This document shows, piece after piece, positions 7,960 to 16,138 of a stretch of DNA of 17,134 nt. Position 1 is the stretch's first letter. Every line of letters starts with the position of its first letter. The DNA is from Thermoplasmata archaeon (GTDB lineage Archaea; Thermoplasmatota; Thermoplasmata; Thermoplasmatales; Thermoplasmataceae): positions 1 through 17,134 of the forward strand of contig JAKBGP010000019.1 in the NCBI GenBank assembly GCA_021833045.1. Reading direction: 5' to 3'. Position numbers and translations under genes: made by a program. The notes beneath the pieces were generated by a model. It was not told where the DNA came from. It ran no database searches and saw only the letters and a program-made list of their open reading frames with translations.

Positions 7960-9906
7960 TTATACTGAAAGCTGTTTTATATATACTGAATGAATAGTTA
8001 GCCTTGCTAAATCATTATTGAAAAGACCCATAAATTCTACATTTTCAGTTATAGCATTGAATGTTACTGTTATAGTGAATCCTATAATATTATTATTTTT
8101 CGTGAAATTATTTCTATAAATGACTTTTGAGTTGAAAATTGTATTTCCAGCACCAACTTCAAGTAACAAAGCTGGCGAACTATTAGTTGACACATTTGCA
8201 GAGGATATATAGTATGTAAAATTATATGTTCCGGGAAATAGTGTAGCACACGATCCATAACTCATATAAGTATTAGAATGGTTGTCTGTAATATTTCCAT
8301 AAGCTCTTATATTATTACTACACGTTTCAAAATTGATTGAAGAATCGCTGTAATTGAACGGAATATACAATTTTGGTGATGAGGTATAGTTTTTCTCAAG
8401 TAATAAAGAATACTGCGTTTCAGCAACAATCCCATATGATTCGTTTGTAATTTCCTTGTTCAAGAATGGAATCTCTTCATTAGGTGTGGTAAAATAACTG
8501 AAATAAGAATTAAAGAGTATGTAATTATAACTGATGTTTGCTTGATTATTATATATTCCTACATATTCCCTTCCTGATACCTCCGGAATATCGTTCATTG
8601 TTAACACCGAAGCATTAGACGGTATTAATGAGATAATTTTATGTAATGAAACTATGGCTGGATTTATGTTTGTCAAACTGTTGATTTCATGATTACCACT
8701 CCAATATCCACCCTGAACATCCACATTAACCGGGCTATATGGAAAGTATACAATGGAAAATATCAGCACAACTACCACAAATGTAAACATGGGTTTAAAA
8801 AAGGCTCGTTTCTCTATTCTTAGATTATTAAGAAATTTTAAATTTTGTTGACGCTTTTTAATTTCGGTGTGGTTTGAACTGTTAGAGATCAATGTCTTTA
8901 GACCCAATAGCAGACCTAAGTAAAGTGGTCCAGCTGCAAACAATGGATAGAACAATCCAAAAATTTGAAAATTAGCACTATCAGTTGATAAAATTACATA
9001 ACCAGCATAGGGTGCAATGAGGATTAGTGTCATGGGTTCCAATAATGGGATAAATGCCAAAGCCCCAAAGAGAAATAAGAATAATTCCATTTTATAATTG
9101 ACATAGAAAAAAAGTATCGATCCTTTCGTTGAGGGGGTTGCTCCAGCTAAATATAGAGTTCCAAAAATATGGTACATTACTATCGTAACAATGAGTCCAA
9201 CCATCGCGAATAAGACCATCGTGTGTGTTTTAAGAAAAGTCCATAAAGACATACTGGAAGTGAACTTGAAATCATATAAAACTGAATAGGAGAGAAAAAA
9301 GACTATCAGAATAAGTGCCAAGGGATTTATCGTAGCAGTGATTATTGCAGAAATTATCATTAACTTTGTTTTTCTATTCGCCCAAAACATAACAGTCATC
9401 AGGTAGAAGAACGGGAATAAGGACATAAAGTGGAAATCAAAAAGATTGGTAGATGCGACTGGGAAAAATCCCAAAAATGAAACAGCAACAATTAAGGAAA
9501 CAACTCTTGATCCAATTAAAGTCCTAGAAGAGAAATATATTGGGAAAACTGTTAATCCCAAGAATAGTGTTTGAATAAATAACAAAGTTGAAATGTGAGG
9601 ATATAAAGAATAAAAAGGTAAAACAAGAAAAATAATTGGTTTCTCATATTGAAGAGGATAGATCTGACTAAAATGACTGTTTGTGTAATTAGATATAAAT
9701 CCATGTGACAATAGCCATAAAACTTCGTTATTAACTCCGAGATCGTAAAACGTGGCATTAAACGTATAATATTTCAGATAAGAGAGGTGAAACATCAGAA
9801 TTATATATATAATTGCTGCCACTGATAAAATCACACAATCGAATTTTCTAGAGAAAAAGCGTTTAATTTGAAGTGATTCGAGAGTAAGTTCTATCTTGTT
9901 CAGCAC
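7960..9906 (-). CDS. DUF2079-family membrane protein with sequon-rich ectodomain (GT-C-like)
   Basis: The product is 648 residues. After a first membrane span (about 24-44) comes TFYDLGVNNEVLWLLSHG with D55, the family hallmark 'FDLG...ALW' external loop. Further membrane segments follow to about residue 390, with the DFH motif at 157-159. DUF2079 proteins are predicted GT-C-type enzymes of the membrane, likely using lipid-linked sugars; substrates are not established. Residues about 395-648 are extracytoplasmic. They start with LIPSNASVLTMNDIPEVSGR, typical of the family's soluble domain, and end in a beta-strand-rich, Asn/Ser-rich part resembling a jelly-roll (inference). I count 11 N-X-S/T sequons. 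The start is GTG at 9906 with ATTTAATATT at 9929-9938 about 27 nt upstream. It is the last gene of the minus-strand run. Confidence 0.8.
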   Translation of the reverse strand: MLNKIELTLESLQIKRFFSRKFDCVILSVAAIIYIILMFHLSYLKYYTFNATFYDLGVNNEVLWLLSHGFISNYTNSHFSQIYPLQYEKPIIFLVLPFYSLYPHISTLLFIQTLFLGLTVFPIYFSSRTLIGSRVVSLIVAVSFLGFFPVASTNLFDFHFMSLFPFFYLMTVMFWANRKTKLMIISAIITATINPLALILIVFFLSYSVLYDFKFTSSMSLWTFLKTHTMVLFAMVGLIVTIVMYHIFGTLYLAGATPSTKGSILFFYVNYKMELFLFLFGALAFIPLLEPMTLILIAPYAGYVILSTDSANFQIFGLFYPLFAAGPLYLGLLLGLKTLISNSSNHTEIKKRQQNLKFLNNLRIEKRAFFKPMFTFVVVVLIFSIVYFPYSPVNVDVQGGYWSGNHEINSLTNINPAIVSLHKIISLIPSNASVLTMNDIPEVSGREYVGIYNNQANISYNYILFNSYFSYFTTPNEEIPFLNKEITNESYGIVAETQYSLLLEKNYTSSPKLYIPFNYSDSSINFETCSNNIRAYGNITDNHSNTYMSYGSCATLFPGTYNFTYYISSANVSTNSSPALLLEVGAGNTIFNSKVIYRNNFTKNNNIIGFTITVTFNAITENVEFMGLFNNDLARLTIHSVYIKQLSV

Positions 9907-9928
9907 TAAATGATAATTATGAGAGTGT

Positions 9929-9938
9929 ATTTAATATT
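9929..9938 (-). promoter_or_regulatory. TATA-like box for the DUF2079 gene
   Basis: AATATTAAAT on the minus strand lies in the 42-nt gap after the preceding GT4 gene, centred about 27 nt before the GTG start. That spacing fits leaderless transcription. It suggests the gene can be transcribed separately from its upstream neighbours. Confidence 0.4.
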
Positions 9939-9948
9939 AATTGTCAGC

Positions 9949-11025
9949 CTAAATGATGGATACAACTGAAACAAGGGCTTTGGTAGATTCTGCAATTGTG
10001 TATTTTTTTGATTTTTCTAGGCAGGATTCTCTAACTGAATATTCATAACCATTGTTGAATATCTTTGTGACACCTGCAATGAAATCATTCTTTGAACCAA
10101 ACAACCAACCATTTTCACCATTTGTGATAAGTTCCCTTGCGCCTGCATTATTATAGGCAATTGAAGGTGTCCCACAACTCATGGATTCTACTATGCTGTA
10201 ACCATAAAACTCAACAGTGCTTGGTGAGATGGTGAATAAAGCCTTATTGTATAATTTTACCAGTTGATCTTCTGATACAAAACCCTGATTTTGAACATTC
10301 TGAATGCTGCTCCCACCAACAACTTTTATTGGGCATTTTTTAGCCAGCAAAGATACAAGGGGATAGAGTGGATCCATCTCGTTCCTTACCATTGCTAATA
10401 CATACCTATCTACTGGTTCAGTATCCGTGTGCTTTCTAAAAATGAAAGGGTCAATAGGTGGATAAACCACACTGTCGATAGGTATTCCATAGAAAAATGC
10501 CATCATATTGGATGTGAAGTTGCTGTTGGCCATCACCTTGTCAAATTTTGCGACTAGTTTTGCATGATTTCTTATCTGTTTCACAAATCCTCTTTCAAGT
10601 ACACTTGTTGCTAGTCTGTTATGGTTTTTGAATTCAGGATTGAGAAGCATCAATGTTAAGTCTCCATTTGAAATATAGGCCGTTTTGAATTTAGAAAGAT
10701 AGCTTACTAAAGGTATTGCTTCATCAGCAATTACCACGTATACATCCGCTTCATCATTCTCAATAATTAATTTGGAGAGTTTCTCTGCAGGTGTTTTTGA
10801 ATAATTTAAACTCTTCAGACTCGAAAGCGTATTTGGAAACTTGTTCAAGGAAGCATAACTTATTGAACTTTCAGTAAGAATCTTAGTAACGTTACTATCA
10901 ATAAAAAGCGAATACACAATCGGAGTATGCCCATCTGATTTCAATCCTTTTGCAATATTAACCAAAAACCGTGTTTGACCACTGTGATTCGAGGTTAAAT
11001 AATAAGCGATAAGACCAATCTTCAT
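9949..11025 (-). CDS. GT4-family glycosyltransferase
   Basis: This is a 358-residue GT-B-fold enzyme. The N-terminal domain opens with MKIGLIAYYL and a Ser-Gly loop at 15-16. The C-terminal Rossmann domain has FTISPSTVEFYGYSIVE with the retaining-GT4 E-x7-E pair at E272 and E280, then SMSCGTPSIAYNNAGARELI and NGENGWLF. These are the usual nucleotide-sugar binding elements. No membrane span is seen, so it should act in the cytoplasm on a lipid-linked or nascent glycan; donor and acceptor are unknown. Length is normal. The ATG at 11025 is chosen because the domain begins right there and a TATA-like box is centred 25 nt upstream. It lies 48 nt after the preceding gene. Confidence 0.88.
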   Translation of the reverse strand: MKIGLIAYYLTSNHSGQTRFLVNIAKGLKSDGHTPIVYSLFIDSNVTKILTESSISYASLNKFPNTLSSLKSLNYSKTPAEKLSKLIIENDEADVYVVIADEAIPLVSYLSKFKTAYISNGDLTLMLLNPEFKNHNRLATSVLERGFVKQIRNHAKLVAKFDKVMANSNFTSNMMAFFYGIPIDSVVYPPIDPFIFRKHTDTEPVDRYVLAMVRNEMDPLYPLVSLLAKKCPIKVVGGSSIQNVQNQGFVSEDQLVKLYNKALFTISPSTVEFYGYSIVESMSCGTPSIAYNNAGARELITNGENGWLFGSKNDFIAGVTKIFNNGYEYSVRESCLEKSKKYTIAESTKALVSVVSII

Positions 11026-11045
11026 CTTAACAAGATTACCAATCC

Positions 11046-11055
11046 TTTAAAATTT
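11046..11055 (-). promoter_or_regulatory. TATA-like box for the 358-residue GT4 gene
   Basis: AAATTTTAAA (minus strand) is centred about 25 nt before the ATG at 11025, within the 48-nt gap between two GT4 genes. This spacing implies a leaderless message for the downstream gene. Confidence 0.4.
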
Positions 11056-11073
11056 CTTTCTATTCCGAGCAGT

Positions 11074-12246
11074 TTACTGTAATGATTTGCGGTTTGAAAT
11101 TTTATCAAACACCTCCATTAGGCTTTTCGCGTTGTTCTCCCAAGAATACTTATTGCATAAAACAAGATTTCGTGCAGCCATTTCTTCAAGAATCTTTGGA
11201 GAAAGATTCAAAGCATATTTTATAGCGGAAACTGTCATATCAAGTAACGGTTCAGTGATGAGAAATCCATTGACCCTATCATCTATGAGTTCAGAAAGTC
11301 CTATACCTTCATTCGCAAATGGAATCATTCCATAACTCATTGCTTCTAGGGCTCCCATTCCTGGTCCTCGTTCATTATATCCGAATCTTATGTAAAAATG
11401 AGATGTTGACAGCAGTCTTGTTTTCTCTACTTCATCAATCCTGCCCGTTACCTTTAAGTTCTTTATATATCGGTTATTTTCTATAAAGGCAAACATTTCT
11501 TCTTTTATGGTCCATGAACCTGCAACAATGAAATCACATTCTGGAAGCAGCTTAGCCAGATCAGCATAGAAATTTGCATTTCTACCCCTATCCCAGAGGG
11601 CCAGCGACAACACTACTTTTCTCTTAGTAATAAATTTTCCACTGTTAAATTCGCTCAATATTGGTTTGGGAAATCCATTCCTGATTAGGAATGTGTTTCT
11701 GTTAAATTTCTTAACTATGTTATAATTGTACTCGCTTATTGTAATGATTGCTGGTGCGATAATAATTGAGATAAAGTCATAAAACCAAGCAAATATGGCG
11801 AATATACTAGTCTTTTTCATACCTGGTGGCAGACGGAAGAATTCATGCAATTGTATTGCATATTTGACTCCCCTGATCCTGTAATAAACACCAAGGAATG
11901 CGGACCATTGATCGTGAAATATAATTTGGTCATATTCTCTGAGTATTTTTCTCGAGTCAATAATATAATCAAGATCTACCGTAGCTCCTTCCCCGCGATG
12001 GCCAGCAAATTTTATTGTTACATAGGTCAGAATTTTTTTCAATTTACCTTGTTTTTCATTCCGTCCGTGCAGAATGTGTGTTCGTTCAGATACTTTGTAC
12101 AAGGAATCAGCATCTCTTAAAAAAAATAAGTCAGAATCATATCCGATATGTAGCAATGCTTTTTGCTGCTCAATAGCAACTAGAGTAACCCCTCCCGTCC
12201 AAAGAATTCTACACACTACTGCTAAGCGTTTCTCAGGCTGTTTCAA
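11074..12246 (-). CDS. GT4-family glycosyltransferase with TTG start
   Basis: The protein has 390 residues and a GT-B fold. Residues 8-20 read AVVCRILWTGGV, the first strand and glycine loop. The donor domain holds VVLSLALWDRGRN, then FVIAGSW, and the active-site region HFYIRFGYNERGPGMGALEA. The acidic pair is E292 and E301, spaced E-x8-E instead of the usual E-x7-E; the canonical first Glu position is occupied by Arg. The helix then continues MSYGMIPFANEGIGLSELI. A hydrophobic stretch (IFAIFAWFYDFISIIIAPAI) near 150-170 may touch the membrane. No ATG or GTG lies between the upstream in-frame stop and the TTG at 12246, so TTG is the most likely start. A six-codon out-of-frame ORF (ATG at 12263) ends overlapping it. 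Confidence 0.85.
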   Translation of the reverse strand: MKQPEKRLAVVCRILWTGGVTLVAIEQQKALLHIGYDSDLFFLRDADSLYKVSERTHILHGRNEKQGKLKKILTYVTIKFAGHRGEGATVDLDYIIDSRKILREYDQIIFHDQWSAFLGVYYRIRGVKYAIQLHEFFRLPPGMKKTSIFAIFAWFYDFISIIIAPAIITISEYNYNIVKKFNRNTFLIRNGFPKPILSEFNSGKFITKRKVVLSLALWDRGRNANFYADLAKLLPECDFIVAGSWTIKEEMFAFIENNRYIKNLKVTGRIDEVEKTRLLSTSHFYIRFGYNERGPGMGALEAMSYGMIPFANEGIGLSELIDDRVNGFLITEPLLDMTVSAIKYALNLSPKILEEMAARNLVLCNKYSWENNAKSLMEVFDKISNRKSLQ

Positions 12247-12336
12247 CGGTATATCGATTTCATATTGGGTTAAAAGATTTGCGGTTTAGACATTAAGGGT
12301 TCCGATTAAAATGACAATCGGGGTTTGATTCACAAC

Positions 12337-13461
12337 TCAAATGTCAAGCTCATCTAGAAAATTGTTAATAGAATTTTTTATGCAATAGCATTTATTTTTA
12401 TTCACCAAATCCTGATAAAACTCTTTGTTATTTCGCAATTTTTCTATATTTGAAGAAAATTTTTCCAGAGTTCGTTCGCTGAGAATGATCCCAGCGCCAT
12501 GGTCGTAAAGGGCACGAAATTCAGGCAGATCAGAGGCAATTATTGGAATACCTCGTTCTATGAAAAAAATTGCAGCATAACTTGAGCCAGAAGTTGTAAC
12601 ATATGGTAAAATACCCACGATTCTCATTTCGGAGACGAGTTTATCCATTTCCTTCTCTTGAATATACCCCCTTATTTCTACTCCCACATCAGACAATCTA
12701 GATATTAGGTCATTAATGTATTCTTTTCCTTTTTCTGTCTTTGACAAAACTAGGTGTGATGCACCACTTAAAATGAAATTCACATCTGGAATCGCTTGTT
12801 TGATTAGTTGAATTAATTCCAAGCCCTTGTATGGTGCAATATATCCTATATTTATTACCGATATATCAGAGTCAATGCGGCTTCGTACCAGTTCTTTAGT
12901 CTCTAGACAGGGGAATGGGTGAAAATATACGTTCTCAAATTCGTATTTGTTCTTTAGAATAGAGAGCAAAGTTATGGAAAACACATGAACTCGAAGTTTT
13001 TTAAGCAATCTTGTCGCGATTGCCCCTCCCAGTTTCATAAAATTAAAGTGCTCATATCCTGCTGCCTCATTAGTAGTAAGATCTGGGGAATCATGTAAGA
13101 TCACCTGTATTTTCCCAGTGAATAGATTATAATGAATAAAAATGAAAACGAAATTAGCAAAATTAATAAAAGGCGATTTACCATAAGATGTAAATCCAAG
13201 ATTTATCAGGATCTTTCCAGGAAATCTAAAAATCTTTATCCAGTTTGCAAACAGCGAACGCATTGTGTCATTTGTGTTAGTATAAAATTTTTCAATTCTT
13301 TCTGAACCAATTCCTGAAAAAAGTGACTTACCGAAATCACCAATTCCACTACCATCGAGTGAGTTGACAAACAACAGTTTTGAGTTATCCCGTTTCATTT
13401 TTTTTAACCTACAATAATTAATCCTACCATTCCGATAGAATAGCGTTATTACATCATGCAT
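12337..13461 (-). CDS. Divergent GT4-type glycosyltransferase
   Basis: A GT-B-like protein of 374 residues from the ATG at 13461, or 353 from the ATG at 13398. The first recognisable strand (SKLLFVNSLDGSGIGDFG) begins at residue 27, so M22 is a credible start. The longer form gives a 15-nt gap to the preceding gene. The donor domain has VINIGYIAPYKGLELI, NFILSGASH and a C-terminal block GILPYVTTSGSSYAAIFFIE, then RGIPIIASDLPEFRAL. Instead of the E-x7-E motif there is S-G-S-S-Y (291-295), a variant known in some GT4 proteins. Catalytic competence is therefore less certain than for its neighbours, though the fold assignment is good. Sugar and acceptor are unknown. Probably cytoplasmic. Confidence 0.78.
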   Translation of the reverse strand: MHDVITLFYRNGRINYCRLKKMKRDNSKLLFVNSLDGSGIGDFGKSLFSGIGSERIEKFYTNTNDTMRSLFANWIKIFRFPGKILINLGFTSYGKSPFINFANFVFIFIHYNLFTGKIQVILHDSPDLTTNEAAGYEHFNFMKLGGAIATRLLKKLRVHVFSITLLSILKNKYEFENVYFHPFPCLETKELVRSRIDSDISVINIGYIAPYKGLELIQLIKQAIPDVNFILSGASHLVLSKTEKGKEYINDLISRLSDVGVEIRGYIQEKEMDKLVSEMRIVGILPYVTTSGSSYAAIFFIERGIPIIASDLPEFRALYDHGAGIILSERTLEKFSSNIEKLRNNKEFYQDLVNKNKCYCIKNSINNFLDELDI

Positions 13462-13476
13462 TCCAAGTAATGGCTA

Positions 13477-14298
13477 TCATTTAGCTCTTGTAACAATCTG
13501 AGAAGTAAATTTCTTGGTCTTTACATCCCTCATCAATCTCAGTATTCCATATCCATGTATTCCTACATCATTGACCAAGCGTTTTATAGATGTTTTATTG
13601 TACTTTCTCTCTTTCCATGTTACGGGTAGTTCGGTGACCTTGAAGTCAGATTTTATGGCTTTAACAAGTAATTCCGTGTCCCAAAACCATGAGTTAATTT
13701 CTGTTTTGTTTAGTACATATTTTTTAACCTGATTGTTAATTATTTTATATCCGCACTGGTGGTCATTTAATTTTTCATCAAATAGAATTCTAAGCATATA
13801 ATTGTAAATCTTCGAAACTGCGTTCCTTAGTGGTGGTCTTTCCACTTTTGCACCATTGCAATATCTGGAGGCAGTGACAATGTCATACGAACTGTTATTT
13901 AGAAAAGACAAAGAATCTGATATTATGTCTACCCCCATTGCTAGATCTGCGTCAATAAATGAATAATATTCAGCATCAAACCTTTTCCAAGCCTCTCTAA
14001 CCGCAAATCCGCGACCTTTTTTTTCATAGTGTACAATAATCTCTACATGATCGTGATGGTTTTTAAAATCGGTAGCTATCTTTACCGAATCATCTCTTGA
14101 GTCATCAACAGAAAGCACCAATAGGAATGAGTAGGTTGTTGTTATAAGATATTTGTAGAGTGAATTCAACTTCTCAGATAGAATTTTGGCCTCCTTATAT
14201 ATCGGCATTACTATCAACAGATTTATTACTTTAACATCTTCCTCATATACTTGAGAAGTTGCAGGTTCGAGCAGCAGGAGATTTTGTTGTAGTTCCAT
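13477..14298 (-). CDS. Dolichol-phosphate mannosyltransferase-like GT2 enzyme
   Basis: A 273-residue GT-A protein of the DPM1/ALG5-type subgroup. NLLIVMPIYKEA begins at residue 26. LSVDDSRDDS has D65/D66 where relatives have VDDGS. KGRGFAVREAWKRF follows, then SFIDADLAMGVD with the metal-binding D116-x-D118. Further blocks are TASRYCNGAKVERPPLR, DHQCGYKI, WFWDTELLVKA and LPVTWKER, all characteristic of enzymes that load a sugar from a nucleotide donor onto a polyprenyl phosphate. There is no C-terminal membrane domain, as in the single-domain DPM1 type. The product, a dolichyl-phosphate sugar, would suit the two GT-C-like proteins of this window as donor (inference). It is first in the minus-strand run; a TATA-like TTATTTAA lies at 14330-14337. 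Confidence 0.87.
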   Translation of the reverse strand: MELQQNLLLLEPATSQVYEEDVKVINLLIVMPIYKEAKILSEKLNSLYKYLITTTYSFLLVLSVDDSRDDSVKIATDFKNHHDHVEIIVHYEKKGRGFAVREAWKRFDAEYYSFIDADLAMGVDIISDSLSFLNNSSYDIVTASRYCNGAKVERPPLRNAVSKIYNYMLRILFDEKLNDHQCGYKIINNQVKKYVLNKTEINSWFWDTELLVKAIKSDFKVTELPVTWKERKYNKTSIKRLVNDVGIHGYGILRLMRDVKTKKFTSQIVTRAK

Positions 14299-14328
14299 AC
14301 AAATAGCTGGTTCAAGAAATACTCCCCG

Positions 14329-14339
14329 TTATTTAAGCA
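14329..14339 (-). promoter_or_regulatory. TATA-like box of the minus-strand glycosyltransferase run
   Basis: GCTTAAATAAC (minus strand) is centred about 36 nt before the ATG at 14298, which would give a leader of about 10 nt. No clear Shine-Dalgarno sequence is visible in that leader. Confidence 0.4.
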
Positions 14340-15057
14340 TTATTCATCTTTGAATTATCCTTATCTCAATGTTCAATAATGAATCTTCGTTCCGTTTATG
14401 ATGTACCCCTATCCGAAATTGTCTAGTTGTAGTTTCTGAACAACTTTTGAATCTCTCAGAAGAAAAATTCGACGAATGCTATTGGATAATAGCTAACAAC
14501 GCACATCCCTTATTTTCCTAGCTAAAGAATTTGAAGATATACTTCTCACTAAGAGTCAATAATAATATGTTCCAAGATATTTTAACACTTTTAGATTACT
14601 CTCGATTATGGATGGAAACTGATCCTGGAATTCTATGTTTGGATCTCTTTCATGCTCTCTTCAATTGCATGGAATATAAATTTTCATGCTCAGTCACGGC
14701 TTAGGGGATTGTTAATCCATTTCATAAAATCCACACTTGTTGATATGGTTATTACATTTGAATGCTGTCTTGAGGATAATGTCAGAATTTCTGATCACAA
14801 GATCCTGTGTTTGGCGGAGGTTGTAAAGTTCAAATTTTCCCTGCTCTTTTACTAATTATCAGGGAATACTCTCTAGAATTATGTTTAACATTCACCGATT
14901 CCATGTTCGATAATTAAATATATTAATTATTATGCTCAATAATCGATAAACAACAGATGAATAAACAATAAATGTTGACTTGAACGAATATGTAAAATAT
15001 ATTATGTTAAAGATCACAAAGTTAAAGTGATTTAGAACACTTGAGTTTCTAGTTCAA
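14340..15057. other. Long AT-rich intergenic region between divergent glycan genes
   Basis: About 700 nt separate the divergently transcribed glycosyltransferase run and gmd. I see no supported gene. A 67-codon plus-strand frame (14652-14855) and minus-strand readings through the same part have no recognisable motif and no good start signal. An inverted repeat with 8-bp arms, ATAATTAA-ATATA-TTAATTAT, lies at 14910-14930. The region presumably holds the gmd promoter (ATATATT near 14997-15003) and may contain degraded coding DNA. Confidence 0.45.
14910..14930. repeat. Inverted repeat upstream of gmd
   Basis: Perfect 8-bp arms ATAATTAA and TTAATTAT flank the 5-nt centre ATATA. The repeat lies about 130 nt before the gmd start. 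It may be a regulator operator, but palindromes made only of A and T arise easily in such DNA. Confidence 0.35.
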
Positions 15058-16077
15058 ATGAAAACTATAGTGATATCAGGAATAACGGGGCAGGATGGAT
15101 ACTTCCTCACACAATTACTAATCTCAAGGGGATTTGAGGTACATGGGATCATACGTAGGAACAGTAGCATGACTATTGGAAATTTGGAACTGTTGCCTAG
15201 CAACATAAAAGAAAAGGTAAATATTCATTATGGCGATCTTACTGATGCTAACTTTCTATCAAAATTACTTGGTGAAAATAAACCTGATTATTTCTATCAC
15301 TTAGCCGCACAGAGTTTTGTTGGTTACAGCTTTCAGAATCCTTCCTCAACTTATGATGTTAATATAGGTGGTACACTCAACGTAGTAAACGCAATCAAGG
15401 ATTATTCTCCTGATACAAGACTTTACTTTGCAGCAACATCGGAACTATATGGTCAGCCAAAGATCACTCCTCAGAATGAAGACACCCCCTTTCAACCCAG
15501 GAGTCCATATGCAATTTCAAAGCTAGCGGGTTATTGGACTATAAAGAATTATAGGGAAGCATATGGTCTCTATATGAGTAATGGAATACTGTTCAACCAT
15601 GAGTCCGAGGTACGTGGTCCAGAATTTGTAACTAGAAAAATATCAATGCACGTAGCTAGATATGCGAAAGGTGATCATTCTCCACTTGAACTTGGAAACA
15701 TGGATGCTAGGAAGGATTGGGGATATGCCAGTGACTACGTGGAGGGTATGACAAAGGTTCTTGAATACAAATACGCTGAAGATTTTGTTCTAGGTACTGG
15801 TGAATTACACACTGTTAGAGATTTTGTAACAGAGGCATTTAAAATCATTGGAGTAGATTTGCACTGGAAAGGTAAAGGCATAAATGAGGTTGGGCTTTCC
15901 GATCAAGATGAAGTTCTTATTAAGGTCAATAAAAATTTTTTCAGACCTCTCGAGTCTGATAATTATGTTGCAGATTATTCAAAGGCAAAAAAATATTTAG
16001 GGTGGGAACCAAAAATAAGGTTTAATGAACTGGTAAAACTAATGGTAAATAGTGATATCAAAAGGATAGGTTCTTAA
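15058..16077 (+). CDS. gmd: GDP-mannose 4,6-dehydratase
   Basis: This 339-residue extended short-chain dehydrogenase converts GDP-mannose to GDP-4-keto-6-deoxymannose, the precursor of GDP-rhamnose, GDP-fucose, GDP-perosamine and related sugars. Seen: the NADP-binding loop SGITGQDGYFLTQLL (G8, G11, G14), IIRRNSSM typical of GMD, HYGDLTD, HLAAQSFVGYSF, the catalytic TSELYG (T127, S128, E129) and SPYAISK (Y151, K155), ILFNHESEVRG, FVTRKIS, and LELGNMDARKDWGYASDYVE. All hallmark blocks are in place and the length is normal. The substrate call is firm at family level. No reductase or aminotransferase that would finish a specific sugar lies in the window, so the end product is open. No strong Shine-Dalgarno; an AT-rich TATA candidate lies about 59 nt upstream. 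Confidence 0.93.
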   Translation: MKTIVISGITGQDGYFLTQLLISRGFEVHGIIRRNSSMTIGNLELLPSNIKEKVNIHYGDLTDANFLSKLLGENKPDYFYHLAAQSFVGYSFQNPSSTYDVNIGGTLNVVNAIKDYSPDTRLYFAATSELYGQPKITPQNEDTPFQPRSPYAISKLAGYWTIKNYREAYGLYMSNGILFNHESEVRGPEFVTRKISMHVARYAKGDHSPLELGNMDARKDWGYASDYVEGMTKVLEYKYAEDFVLGTGELHTVRDFVTEAFKIIGVDLHWKGKGINEVGLSDQDEVLIKVNKNFFRPLESDNYVADYSKAKKYLGWEPKIRFNELVKLMVNSDIKRIGS

Positions 16078-16080
16078 GAC

Positions 16081-16098
16081 AATTTATCTTCTATTTTC
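16081..16098 (+). terminator. T-rich tract after gmd (possible terminator)
   Basis: Just after the gmd stop the sequence reads TTTATCTTCTATTTTC, a pyrimidine-rich tract of the kind at which archaeal transcription often ends. It precedes a new TATA-like box at 16110-16119. Weak evidence. Confidence 0.25.
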
Positions 16099-16109
16099 AG
16101 TAAAATTGA

Positions 16110-16119
16110 TTTATAATAT
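16110..16119 (+). promoter_or_regulatory. TATA-like box upstream of the SDR gene
   Basis: TTTATAATAT is centred about 25 nt before an ATG at 16139. Transcription would thus start at or near that ATG and give a leader of about 70 nt in front of the SDR start at 16210. Confidence 0.5.
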
Positions 16120-16138
16120 TAAACCATTTTGTCTTAAT

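Noticed and set aside
14652..14855. 67-codon plus-strand open frame upstream of gmd
   Set aside because: No motif or start signal; neither strand gives a recognisable protein here.
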